Assembly: GCF_002019765.1 (NCBI RefSeq)
Contig: NZ_KV917380.1
Coordinates: 424,707-488,706, forward strand
Origin: Shouchella oshimensis
Lineage (GTDB): Bacteria; Bacillota; Bacilli; Bacillales; Bacillaceae_D
Direction of reading: 5' to 3'
DNA: 64,000 nucleotides
Positions 42,956 to 51,190 of the stretch are shown here, in pieces. Position numbers and translations under genes: made by a program. Position 1 is the first letter of the stretch. Each line of letters starts with the position of its first letter. The notes beneath the pieces were generated by a model that did not search any database, was not told the DNA's origin, and saw only the letters and a program-made list of their open reading frames with translations.

Positions 42956-43864
42956 TTATTTATTTGCTCCTGCTTTAAGTCCTTCCACCATAAACCGTTG
43001 AAACATCATAAAGAGAATGGTAATGGGTACAGCGACAAGAACGGCTCCAGCAGCAAATAGGGTGAATTCCGTATTGCCCCGTCCTGTAACCATTTCAAAC
43101 AAACCAATGGCAAGGGTTTTATTTTCATTTGAACGTAAGACTAGTCGAGCAAAGATAAAATCCATCCACGGGCCAATAAAGTTTGAAACAGCGACAAAGA
43201 CGAGGATGGGGACAGAGAGCGGCATAAGTACCCTAGCAAAAATCGTTGCATTGCCTGCTCCATCAATTTTTGCGGCTTCTTCAAGACTCTTTGGTAATGT
43301 ATCAAAATAGCCCTTTACAATCCAAGCATTGAAAGGGATGGATCCACCGGCATAAACGAGGACTAGTCCCCAATGATTATCTAGCAAATTCAGTTGCAGC
43401 AATAAAATATAAATAGCAATCATCCCCATAAATCCCGGGAACATTTGCAGGACGAGCATGGTCATTAATCCTTGCTTACGACCAGGAAAGCGAAAACGAC
43501 TAAACGCATAAGCCGCTGTGACAACAAGAAAGGTAGACAAAACCATATTCCAAAATGCGATCTTCAATGTGTTTTTATACCAAAGCAGGTAATTGGTTTC
43601 TTGGAATAAATGACTATAATGGGTGAGCGTCAATCGAATGGAACGAAAGGATTCCATAACAGTGTGAAAGTCAAACTGTCGCATGCCTTCCCAAAAGAGA
43701 GACCAGTTCATTCCTGGTATCACTTGAGCGGTAAAAAGGGAGCTTCCTGGATTAAACGAACCCATGACAATCCATATCACGGGATAAACAGTAAATATAG
43801 CAACAAAGGTTAAGAGAAGATGCTTAAAAAACGAGCTGAAACGATCTTTTTGTTTGCGGTTCAT
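42956..43864 (-). CDS. mdxG: Maltodextrin ABC transporter permease MdxG/MalG
   Basis: A 302-residue CUT1 permease with six membrane helices. N-terminal HLLLTFVAIFTVYPVIWIVMGSFNPG, a large extracytoplasmic insert (about 45-95) as in MalG, and the EAA loop SLEEAAKIDGAGNATIFARVLMPLS (about 192-216). C-terminus MFQRFMVEGLKAGANK matches the MalG ending (..VEGLTAGAVK). Overlaps the upstream mdxF by 4 bases. Confidence 0.92.
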   Translation of the reverse strand: MNRKQKDRFSSFFKHLLLTFVAIFTVYPVIWIVMGSFNPGSSLFTAQVIPGMNWSLFWEGMRQFDFHTVMESFRSIRLTLTHYSHLFQETNYLLWYKNTLKIAFWNMVLSTFLVVTAAYAFSRFRFPGRKQGLMTMLVLQMFPGFMGMIAIYILLLQLNLLDNHWGLVLVYAGGSIPFNAWIVKGYFDTLPKSLEEAAKIDGAGNATIFARVLMPLSVPILVFVAVSNFIGPWMDFIFARLVLRSNENKTLAIGLFEMVTGRGNTEFTLFAAGAVLVAVPITILFMMFQRFMVEGLKAGANK

Positions 43865-45210
43865 AGCATCGTGTCCTCCTCTTTAAAAGCCCGGGTTCGT
43901 CTGAAATTCCAAATCGATACGGCAGCAAGAACGAAAAAGATTAAGATTGAGATAACAGAAGCAATCGCAAATTGACTTTGTTCTAATGTCAGTTTATAAA
44001 TCCATGAAATGAGGATATCAGTTGAACCAGCATAAGAATAGTCGATATTAACAGGTCCACCTTGTGTAAGAAGATAAATCAAATTAAAATTATTGAAATT
44101 ACCTGCAAAATTCATAATGAGGAGTGGTGCTGTAGAGAACATAACAATGGGAAGCGTAATGCCTATGAAACGTTGACGGCCGCTAGCGCCATCTACCTCA
44201 GCTGCTTGATATAGCTCCCGATCAATGCTGGTCATGACCCCACTCATTAACACCATCCAAAACGGAAAGCCAAACCAAATGTTCACAAGAACAAGGGTAA
44301 ATTTAGCCCAGTTCGGATCACTAAGCCAAGGAACGGCGGCAAGACCTAGAAATTCAACGTATTGATTAATGGGACCAAATTCTCCATTAAATAAATTACG
44401 CATAATTAAAATGGAGACAAACGAAGGAATTGCCCAAGGCAAAATGTAAATGCTACGCCAAAATTTCCGAAATCGAATGCCTTTTGAATTTAACAGTACA
44501 GCGAAAAATAAACCAACAAAAAAGGTCGTCACAGTTGCCAACACTGCCCAAATAATTGTCCAAGAGAATACACCGAGAAACGTCCGATTCCATGTTTTCA
44601 TATTGAACAGGTCGATGAATGTTTGGAAACCAACCCAATCAACTAAGGAGGCTGGTGGAATATGATTTGGTGCTGAATAGTTGGTAAAGGCAATGGCAAT
44701 TCCGAAAATAAGTGGGAGTATAGTGAGAAAGGCTGTAAAGAAGACAGAAGGCATCAATAGAAAATAAGGAAAGCCCTTATCCGTTAATAATCTCCATGTT
44801 TCTTTAAAGGTATTGGCTTTTTTTCCTTGATCTCGCTGAAACCCGACTCGGCGTGCATCACGTATGGCTAGCACATACATCCATAGAAAGAGTAACCCAC
44901 AAATAAGAAAAATGATTCCTTCGATTAATAGAAAGATCGAGTGGTCGCCTTGAACGATGGTGAAACCAACTCTTGTTTGAGTGGTCTCTCCTAAAGTATA
45001 TAAGCCCCACATTGCATTTCGAAAAGGTAATGTCCAAAACAACAGTAAATAAAGTTCTAAAGCGATAAAAAGCCCGCCTTTTACGAATTGACGATGATAC
45101 AGTTGACCGAACCCCATAAAGATAATTGACAATAGCGTGCCGAGGCTCTTATGACTGCGCACGGTTCTCACCCCTTTACTAGCGTGAATGGCAAGCCAAC
45201 TTCTTCTCAA
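43861..45210 (-). CDS. mdxF: Maltodextrin ABC transporter permease MdxF/MalF
   Basis: A 449-residue permease, larger than ordinary CUT1 permeases because of two or three extra N-terminal helices (about 25-135), as in Firmicute MdxF/MalC. The core has six helices and the EAA loop ELYQAAEVDGASGRQRFIGITLPI (about 332-355). It forms the channel with MdxG. 19 bases separate it from the binding-protein gene. Confidence 0.92.
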   Translation of the reverse strand: MRRSWLAIHASKGVRTVRSHKSLGTLLSIIFMGFGQLYHRQFVKGGLFIALELYLLLFWTLPFRNAMWGLYTLGETTQTRVGFTIVQGDHSIFLLIEGIIFLICGLLFLWMYVLAIRDARRVGFQRDQGKKANTFKETWRLLTDKGFPYFLLMPSVFFTAFLTILPLIFGIAIAFTNYSAPNHIPPASLVDWVGFQTFIDLFNMKTWNRTFLGVFSWTIIWAVLATVTTFFVGLFFAVLLNSKGIRFRKFWRSIYILPWAIPSFVSILIMRNLFNGEFGPINQYVEFLGLAAVPWLSDPNWAKFTLVLVNIWFGFPFWMVLMSGVMTSIDRELYQAAEVDGASGRQRFIGITLPIVMFSTAPLLIMNFAGNFNNFNLIYLLTQGGPVNIDYSYAGSTDILISWIYKLTLEQSQFAIASVISILIFFVLAAVSIWNFRRTRAFKEEDTML

Positions 45211-45229
45211 GAAGTTGGCTAATGAAGCT

Positions 45230-46546
45230 TTATGGACTTAACGTCGCAATGGCATCTTCAATTTGTTCCCGAGCAGCTTTTAATGCTTGTTCAGGGTCCG
45301 TTCCATCATTCCAGATAGACGTATAGGCTACTTGCATTGGACCCCATACAGAAATCATTTCTGGCATATTCGGCATTGGAACAGCTTGTAAGGCTTGCTC
45401 TAAAAAGGCAGTTGAAATGTCGTCCTGTTGAATAAGCTCATGTTCAATCAGTGATTTTATTGGTGGAAGTTGACCAGTCATTTCATAACGCTTTAACAAC
45501 ATCTCTTCACTTGATGCAAATTGTGCTAGTAATGTAGCTGCCTTTGGATACTCACTATAGGAGTTGACGTAATACGCTTTAATACCAGAAAATGATTGTG
45601 GGGCTTCTCCATTTTCTAGTAATGGAAGTGGGGCCACACCAAAATTCACCCCTGCGCTTTCGTGATTGCGGACATCCCAAGGACCCGAAATGCGATAAGC
45701 AAGGTTGCCCTCGTTAAAGAAAGAAGAAATCACATCACCTGTAATATCTTCAATAGCTAACGGCAATAACTCATCATGCATGGACGCTAAGAAATGCCCT
45801 GATTTAATGGCACCTTCATTATCGATGCCAAGGTCTTTAGCATTTGTATTCTGATCTCCAAATACATAGCCGCCGTAGCCTGCCATAAACGCATGGGTAT
45901 AGTAAAAGTTTGCTGGCTCCATCATAAAGCCAAACCTGCGCTCACTATTTGTGGACTCTTCTTGGAACGCTTTTGCTGTAGTGAACAACTCTTCCCATGT
46001 GGTTGGAGGTTCTTCTACAATGTCTTTATTGTAATAAAGTGCATACGTTTCGATGGCAAGAGGGAAACCATACATTGTTAATTGCCCATCTTGATCAACG
46101 TAGGAGGCCCCACTTACAGATGCATCCATAAATGCTTCTTTGTAATCGCTTGCATAATAGTTGTCATAAACAAGTCCTGCCGACACCATTTTTCCAAGGT
46201 GATCGTGAGCGGCATTAAACACATCAGCTCCGAGACCAGCAGGCCCATCGGTTTCCAATTTCGTTGGTGCATCCGTATGCCCTACCTCTTGTAACTCGAC
46301 TGGAACACCATACGCTTTTTCAAATGTTTCCGCAACGTATGCCGCCCACTCCGCCTCTTCATCTCCATTGTCCCAGAGTATGAGGTGTGCCCCTTCTTCA
46401 GGTGATAAACTTTCTTCTGTTGGTGGCTCATTTGGTTCATTTGCCACTTCCTCAGGCTCTTTTTCATTTCCATTTGTACAGCCAACTAATAAGCTTGTTA
46501 ACAGCGCCCCGGAAATAAGTGTACCGATTGTTTTTTTAAACGCCAT
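45230..46546 (-). CDS. mdxE: Maltodextrin-binding lipoprotein MdxE/MalE
   Basis: A 438-residue extracellular solute receptor: signal 1-22, lipobox LLVGC, acidic linker, then a MalE-like domain (LILWDNGDEEAEWAAYVAETFEKAYGVPVELQEVGHTDAPTKL region about 55-100; GADVFNAAHDHLGKMVSAGLV; AYRISGPWDV). ATG 46546 is preceded by AAGGGGGAG. First gene of mdxEFG. The MalE-type features and the nearby GH13 enzyme support maltodextrin as substrate. No ATPase gene follows. Confidence 0.92.
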   Translation of the reverse strand: MAFKKTIGTLISGALLTSLLVGCTNGNEKEPEEVANEPNEPPTEESLSPEEGAHLILWDNGDEEAEWAAYVAETFEKAYGVPVELQEVGHTDAPTKLETDGPAGLGADVFNAAHDHLGKMVSAGLVYDNYYASDYKEAFMDASVSGASYVDQDGQLTMYGFPLAIETYALYYNKDIVEEPPTTWEELFTTAKAFQEESTNSERRFGFMMEPANFYYTHAFMAGYGGYVFGDQNTNAKDLGIDNEGAIKSGHFLASMHDELLPLAIEDITGDVISSFFNEGNLAYRISGPWDVRNHESAGVNFGVAPLPLLENGEAPQSFSGIKAYYVNSYSEYPKAATLLAQFASSEEMLLKRYEMTGQLPPIKSLIEHELIQQDDISTAFLEQALQAVPMPNMPEMISVWGPMQVAYTSIWNDGTDPEQALKAAREQIEDAIATLSP

Positions 46547-46563
46547 TCTTGACTCCCCCTTAG

Positions 46564-46584
46564 TAATGAAAGCATCTTTCATTA
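46564..46584. promoter_or_regulatory. 21-bp perfect palindrome before mdxE
   Basis: TAATGAAAG-CAT-CTTTCATTA, 9-base arms, ends about 18 bases before the mdxE start codon. Could be an operator in the leader or an RNA hairpin. Confidence 0.6.
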
Positions 46585-46704
46585 GTAAAGGTGTATGTGG
46601 AAAACAAGCTGTTTATGTTGGGTAACAGTAGTCATAGCAATGCTTAGAAGATGTTTTAGCCGAGAATGATAAGACGATATGCCTTGTACATCCTTCTACG
46701 GTAA

Positions 46705-46719
46705 GCGCAAACGCTTGCA
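46705..46719 (-). promoter_or_regulatory. LacI-family/cre operator before mdxEFG
   Basis: On the minus strand TGCAAGCGTTTGCGC; centre AAGCGTTTGC resembles CcpA/MalR-type sites (TGNAANCGNTNNCA with one mismatch at the end). Confidence 0.6.
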
Positions 46720-46764
46720 CCGAGTCGTAAAATACGGTGCTTATAAATATTTTTCGACAAAAAA

Positions 46765-46805
46765 TAAAAAAGCAAAACACCCATCAGTGATCCCGATAGG
46801 TGTTT
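46765..46805 (-). terminator. Terminator after the MFS gene
   Basis: On the minus strand AAACACCTATC...GATGGGTGTTT then TTGCTTTTTTATTTT. Confidence 0.82.
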
Positions 46806-46815
46806 AAGACAACTG

Positions 46816-48021
46816 TTAAGATTTAGCATAGTATGGTGCCTTCCATTTTACAATGCATGCGATTAGTAAGCCGACAAGCCCGAGACCGAACAAAATAAGC
46901 TGGATGCTAACATCAGCAGCGACTAATGCACTGACAAGTCCATAAGCTATCGGATCAAAGCCATTCATAGCAAGGAAAATAATGCTCATGACACGACCCA
47001 TCAATCTACCATCCGTATTTTCTTGTGCCGCTGTAAAGAAAGGGATATAAACGAACGACATTGAAAAACCAATAAAAAAGACAATGATTGTGAGTAGAAG
47101 CAAGCTAGGAGCCATACTAAATAATAGTAAAGTTCCTACAGCAGCAAAGAGCCCCATTAATGAGGTGAAGCCCCTGCGTCGGATTGGAATTGAACTTAGA
47201 ATGAACGTACTAATCACCATGCCGACACCTAAACTGACTTCCATATAACTTAAATGAATGGGTGTCCCGTCATGCAGATTGACTAGTAATGGAATGGCGA
47301 TGTGCAGGGCTCCGAAAACAAAGAAATTCAGTGTAATCAATACGGCTAAACCAACAAGTAAGAAGTTAGAGCTTTTAATATAGTGGAAACCTTCCCGTAA
47401 ATCGTTTAGTGGGCTTTGTTTAATGCGGTTTTCCACAGGTGCCTCTTTAATAAAAGGTGGAAAAATGACAATCGCCGAGAGAAAGACAAGAATGGTAGCA
47501 ACGAGATAGCTTGTTGCTACTGTGCCAGTTTCCATAATTAAACCTGCTACAATCGGACCAATAATGAAAGAAATTTGGTCAACCCCTTGGAAGTACGCAT
47601 TTGCTTTTTGCAGTTGTTCTTTTGGAACAATTTTTGGAATCATTGATGAACTGGCGGGACCAAAGAATGCATCAAGTGAACCAAAAACAGCAGCTGATAG
47701 TAACAAAAGAATAAACGTCATTTGATCCAAATCGACAAGTAGATAAATCGTCAGCAGTAAGAGGGCCTGAGCTAAGTTGGTTCCAAACATAATGGTGGTT
47801 TTTTTATATTTATCTGCTACAACGCCGCCGAAAGTCATCATGAGCAAACGAGGGACGGTAGCAGCGATTAAGACAATACCAAGTGAGCTTGCTGATCCAA
47901 GAATGGTTACAACATACCACGTTGTTGTCGTTAAAAACATACTAAAGCCGACAACAGCGAAGATACCTGCAACGAGCAGGAGCACGAACGTTGAATTTTT
48001 TCTTAATGGTGTTTGTGCCAT
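46816..48021 (-). CDS. MFS transporter, DHA3/MefA-like drug efflux
   Basis: A 401-residue MFS protein with 12 helices. LIAATVPRLLMMTFGGVVADKYKKTTIM (about 52-79) contains the helix 2-3 loop motif G-x-x-x-D-(R/K); SLDAFFGPASSSMIPKIVPKEQLQKANAY (about 115-143) is typical of the macrolide-efflux (DHA3) group. ATG 48021 chosen: AAAGGAG lies 9 bases upstream. It diverges from a TetR gene, with two operator-like palindromes between them, so it is likely repressed by that protein. Confidence 0.9.
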   Translation of the reverse strand: MAQTPLRKNSTFVLLLVAGIFAVVGFSMFLTTTTWYVVTILGSASSLGIVLIAATVPRLLMMTFGGVVADKYKKTTIMFGTNLAQALLLLTIYLLVDLDQMTFILLLLSAAVFGSLDAFFGPASSSMIPKIVPKEQLQKANAYFQGVDQISFIIGPIVAGLIMETGTVATSYLVATILVFLSAIVIFPPFIKEAPVENRIKQSPLNDLREGFHYIKSSNFLLVGLAVLITLNFFVFGALHIAIPLLVNLHDGTPIHLSYMEVSLGVGMVISTFILSSIPIRRRGFTSLMGLFAAVGTLLLFSMAPSLLLLTIIVFFIGFSMSFVYIPFFTAAQENTDGRLMGRVMSIIFLAMNGFDPIAYGLVSALVAADVSIQLILFGLGLVGLLIACIVKWKAPYYAKS

Positions 48022-48084
48022 AGAGTCGATCTCCTTTAAGACAGTAAGAATAGTATGACCGAACAAAGGTTTATCATGTACAAA

Positions 48085-48098
48085 ACCTAACGTTAGGT
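48085..48098. promoter_or_regulatory. TetR operator 1 (MFS/tetR intergenic)
   Basis: ACCTAACGTTAGGT is a perfect 14-base palindrome in the divergent region. Confidence 0.65.
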
Positions 48099-48157
48099 AG
48101 GTTTGAGTGGTAAGCTGGCTTTACAGAACAAAAAAAAATCAGTACAATGAACCTATA

Positions 48158-48175
48158 ACCTAACGATCGGTCGGT
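48158..48175. promoter_or_regulatory. TetR operator 2 (MFS/tetR intergenic)
   Basis: ACCTAACGATCGGTCGGT repeats the left half of operator 1 and has ACC...CGATCG...GGT symmetry. Confidence 0.5.
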
Positions 48176-48222
48176 AGATAAGGATTATAACCTAGACGTT
48201 TAAAGATGTAAAGGAGAATGAT

Positions 48223-48804
48223 ATGCACACAAAAGAAAAAATTAAACACGAAAGTACGGAGCTGTTTGCAACTCTCGGATATGAGGGAACATCAATGGCT
48301 CATATTGCCGAACGTGTTGGAATTAAGAAACCATCTCTCTACGCCCATTATAAAAACAAAGAGGCACTATTCTTGGATCTAGTAATGGACATGTCACTGG
48401 ATTACGTAACATTTATTGAAGGTTCTCTTGGACAAGGGAATGTTCCCATTGAGAAGCAGCTTTATCAAGCGTTTATAACGTATGTTCATGACTGGACCCA
48501 AGATAACCCAGCCAATCAATTTTACAGCCGTTTTCTTCAGTATCCACCTCAACAATTAGCAGAACCATTAAAAGAGATGCTTAGTGAGAGTGAAAGAAAG
48601 GTACGTGCTCTTTTCTCTGTTGTTATGAAAGACGGTCAAAAACAAGGCATTTTAACGACAGAGCTTGATTCTGAAACAATGGCATATACGTACTTTGCTT
48701 TAATTGAAGGATTGGTTACAGAAGTAGTTTTTTATACACCAGATGAAATTAGTAAGCAAGCAGAGGAGTCTTGGAACGTCTATTGGCGGGGTATTAGAGC
48801 ATAG
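48223..48804 (+). CDS. TetR family repressor
   Basis: A 193-residue regulator. HTH about 7-50: ESTELFATLGYEGTSMAHIAERVGIKKPSLYAHYKNKEALF. The C-terminal half shares layout with the SMR-linked TetR protein at 15336-15923 (…FxxRFLxxPPxxL…; ending W-x-x-Y/F-W-x-G-I), so the two are probably paralogues. It likely controls the divergent MFS pump and itself. AAAGGAG precedes the ATG. Confidence 0.92.
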   Translation: MHTKEKIKHESTELFATLGYEGTSMAHIAERVGIKKPSLYAHYKNKEALFLDLVMDMSLDYVTFIEGSLGQGNVPIEKQLYQAFITYVHDWTQDNPANQFYSRFLQYPPQQLAEPLKEMLSESERKVRALFSVVMKDGQKQGILTTELDSETMAYTYFALIEGLVTEVVFYTPDEISKQAEESWNVYWRGIRA

Positions 48805-48821
48805 CTGATGGGTACTTGATC

Positions 48822-48857
48822 GTGATGGGGGAAGGTCATTTCCTTCCCTTTCATCAT
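48822..48857. terminator. Possible bidirectional terminator hairpin
   Basis: GATGGGGGAAGG...CCTTCCCTTTCATC between convergent genes; no long T-run, so weak. Confidence 0.4.
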
Positions 48858-48871
48858 GTGAAGAGTGACCT

Positions 48872-49540
48872 TTATTCCGAACCCTTTAAAAAGAATCGAC
48901 GATGGATCATTGTACGAAAGAAGTGAGTCCACTTCACGAATAAGCCAACGAGAAAGGCAGCAATTAACGTACCCTCGCGAATGCCGTAAAACCCTCCAAG
49001 AAGCGCTAAAGATAGAAGTAAGCCAGTTAAAACAAGCATCCAGTCAAAGTATATTTTTACGGAGCTAAATGGTTTCCGTAAACGATTGGCGAGTACATGA
49101 ACAATCGCTTCACCAGCGTTCATGACGGTTTTAGCTTCTATTTGTAATGTGACCCCTAATGCAACAAAAAAACTGCCAATGACCACAATTCCGATTTTCT
49201 CTAAATAGAACGTAGGCTCTAAAAACGAGGTAAGATACATACCGAGATCAACACTCATACCGAGTAAAGGCGCAATCATAAGTTGTGCATATTGAATAAA
49301 AGGGAAATCCTTTTTAAGAATGAGTTTTTGGAGAAAGACAAAGAGCAGTAATGTTAAAAAAGTAAAGGTACCAAGGGACAAAGGAAGCGCAAGACTCAAT
49401 ACATATGGAACGCTTGATATTGGAGTTGTTCCGAGATCAGATCGAGTCGTAAGGGCAATGCCTAAACCCATAGAGACGATGCCTAATAAAAACAGTACAT
49501 AGCGCTGAAAAACGTGCAATTGAATCCCTTCTTTAATCAA
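48872..49540 (-). CDS. YczE/YitT-type integral membrane protein
   Basis: A 222-residue protein with five or six transmembrane helices. RYVLFLLGIVSMGLGIALTTRSDLGTTPISSVPYVLS (about 13-49) and NAGEAIVHVLANRLRKPFSSVKIYFDW (about 141-167) are the conserved blocks of the YczE/YyaS family. B. subtilis YczE affects antibiotic synthesis, by an unknown route. Overlaps the upstream marR gene by 8 bases, so it is probably its regulatory target. Confidence 0.88.
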   Translation of the reverse strand: MIKEGIQLHVFQRYVLFLLGIVSMGLGIALTTRSDLGTTPISSVPYVLSLALPLSLGTFTFLTLLLFVFLQKLILKKDFPFIQYAQLMIAPLLGMSVDLGMYLTSFLEPTFYLEKIGIVVIGSFFVALGVTLQIEAKTVMNAGEAIVHVLANRLRKPFSSVKIYFDWMLVLTGLLLSLALLGGFYGIREGTLIAAFLVGLFVKWTHFFRTMIHRRFFLKGSE

Positions 49541-49976
49541 TATGATACCGACATGCTTCTTGAAGTTTCTGAAGCGTGTCCATGTAATTAGCTAGATCAG
49601 TCGTTGAAATATCTTTTACTAAATCTTTATAGAATTGCTCTGTACCAGGTTGAACCGCTTTGTACAGCTGAATACCATGTTCCGTTAAACAAATGTAGTG
49701 GGAACGTTTGTCTTCATTGTTAAGCTTTTTCCTTATAAGTGTTTTTTTTTCAAGCAAGTCAATAATCCGCGTCAGCGTGGCTTTATCTTTTTCAGCAGCA
49801 ATAACTAGTTGCTTTTGAGTGAGGTCGCCATTGGTGTAAAGTCTTTTAATAACTGTCCACTGTTCTGGTGTAATAGCAAATGATCTTAAGTAGGATGTAA
49901 AGGCTCGAAACATCATACGATGGGTTTGCGCCGTTGCAAACCCAATGGATTCGTCGAATGAATCCAAACGAATCAC
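49533..49976 (-). CDS. MarR family transcriptional regulator
   Basis: A 147-residue winged-helix regulator: ITPEQWTVIKRLYTNGDLTQKQLVIAAEKDKATLTRIIDLLEKKTLIRKKLNNEDKRSHYICLTEHG (about 36-103) with the DKR wing. It forms an operon with yczE. Two palindromes centred on CAACTAT/ATAGTTG half-sites lie within 80 bases upstream and are likely autoregulatory operators. Inducer unknown. Confidence 0.92.
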   Translation of the reverse strand: MIRLDSFDESIGFATAQTHRMMFRAFTSYLRSFAITPEQWTVIKRLYTNGDLTQKQLVIAAEKDKATLTRIIDLLEKKTLIRKKLNNEDKRSHYICLTEHGIQLYKAVQPGTEQFYKDLVKDISTTDLANYMDTLQKLQEACRYHID

Positions 49977-49991
49977 ACTCCTTCTTCATAA

Positions 49992-50008
49992 AGTTCGTGC
50001 AACAACTA
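49992..50008. promoter_or_regulatory. MarR operator candidate 1
   Basis: AGTTCGTGCAACAACT with AGTT/AACT arms, next to the marR start. Confidence 0.4.
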
Positions 50009-50035
50009 TATCAAGAATAAGAAGTGCTGTCAAAG

Positions 50036-50053
50036 TAGTTTGTGAGACAACTA
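50036..50053. promoter_or_regulatory. MarR operator candidate 2
   Basis: TAGTTTGTGAGACAACTA: arms TAGTT/AACTA; the ACAACTATAT half-site recurs at 50002-50011. Confidence 0.5.
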
Positions 50054-50079
50054 TATGGACATTCAGTTAGGGATTAAAA

Positions 50080-50111
50080 AAAGCAGATGAATGATTTCAT
50101 TCATCTGCTTT
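50080..50111 (-). terminator. Terminator after ferritin gene
   Basis: AAAGCAGATGAATGA-TT-TCATTCATCTGCTTT; on the minus strand followed by TTTTTAATCC. Confidence 0.88.
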
Positions 50112-50114
50112 CAC

Positions 50115-50603
50115 TTATTCAGCGCTGCTAAAGGTTTGTTCGTAATTGTACAAAGCGTTCGCATCGTCTTTTATACGGGTTAAGTAATCAATATGGGTTT
50201 CAAAGGTTGCTTCTTCTTCCACTTGTTCGTCTAAGAACCAGTTTAAAAACGAAAGGGTTTGGTATTCTCGTTCTTTTTCAGCAATGGCATAGACTTCGTA
50301 GTAACTTTTGGTTACGGCTCGTTCTTGTGCTAATGCTGCATTGAATGTATCAATTAACGCACCGTAATCACGTTTTGGTGCATCAAGGGCGTCAAATACG
50401 GCTAAATGACCTTTGTCATTTAGATAGGTATACACTTTCATCCCGTGTTCCCGTTCTTCAGCCGCTTGATTTAGAAAGAATTGTGCAAACCCATTATAGC
50501 TAATAGAGTGGCAGTAAGCTGCCATTGCCATGTAATCATGTGCCGCTTGGAATTCTATGTTCATTTGTTTATTAAGTGCAGAAGCAAGATTTTCTGATAA
50601 CAT
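50115..50603 (-). CDS. Non-heme ferritin
   Basis: A 162-residue FtnA-type ferritin. Ferroxidase ligands: Glu in [13 protein letters not shown] (about 16-28), EEREHGMKV with E-x-x-H (about 49-57), [11 protein letters not shown] (about 91-101) and [11 protein letters not shown] (about 125-135). It assembles into a 24-mer iron store. ATG 50603 is favoured; the ATG three codons earlier is only two bases from AAGGAG. Monocistronic. Iron or peroxide control is likely but no Fur/PerR box was clearly seen. Confidence 0.93.
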   Translation of the reverse strand: MLSENLASALNKQMNIEFQAAHDYMAMAAYCHSISYNGFAQFFLNQAAEEREHGMKVYTYLNDKGHLAVFDALDAPKRDYGALIDTFNAALAQERAVTKSYYEVYAIAEKEREYQTLSFLNWFLDEQVEEEATFETHIDYLTRIKDDANALYNYEQTFSSAE

Positions 50604-50720
50604 AATTGGCATCGCTCCTTATCTCATAAGAGTAGTAGGTAAGATTGAAAAAGTAGCAACAACAAAACAGCGTTACTACTTTCTTCACTATAGCATATGA
50701 ATGGTTTTGGAACCTACTTG

Positions 50721-50921
50721 TTACACTTCATCCTCAATTTTCTCGTAGTCATCGTGTTTAATAACTGTACGCTGTAGTTCGTCGTCACGCCCGGTATAGT
50801 CATCAAATTCGACAGAGATGGTATTGTCATAAATATTAATCACATGTGCTTTTTTGTCTTTAAACTCTCCCTTTGTGACGATGACACGATGTAAGTTTTG
50901 TATTTTTGTTTCTTCTGCCAT
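50721..50921 (-). CDS. Small DUF2187-like protein
   Basis: A 66-residue cytoplasmic protein with a KOW/SH3-like pattern: HRVIVTKGEFKDKKAHVINIYDNTISVEFDDYTG, then ELQRTVIKHDDYEKIE, which resembles the ending of DUF2187 proteins (YkvS type). GAAAGGAGCG lies about 8 bases before the ATG. No function is known. Stand-alone. Confidence 0.65.
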   Translation of the reverse strand: MAEETKIQNLHRVIVTKGEFKDKKAHVINIYDNTISVEFDDYTGRDDELQRTVIKHDDYEKIEDEV

Positions 50922-51190
50922 GACAATCGCTCCTTTCGTTTATTCATTTTTTCCCGTAAGTGAGATAGTGAAAACTTGATTTTCTTTATTTCTAACATAG
51001 GAAGCTGGATGATTTCAAGAATTCTGGTCCTACGATTTTAAAAAAAATTACTACAAAATTTGTCAATTTTTTCAGTTAGAAATGGTACACTATTCCTATA
51101 AGTAGATGGATTGGAGCGAACAGGGCGTGTAAACATTTTTTCTCTTTTCAGCTTTTCAAAAACTGAATAGGAAGAAGGAGTGTTTTTGCC

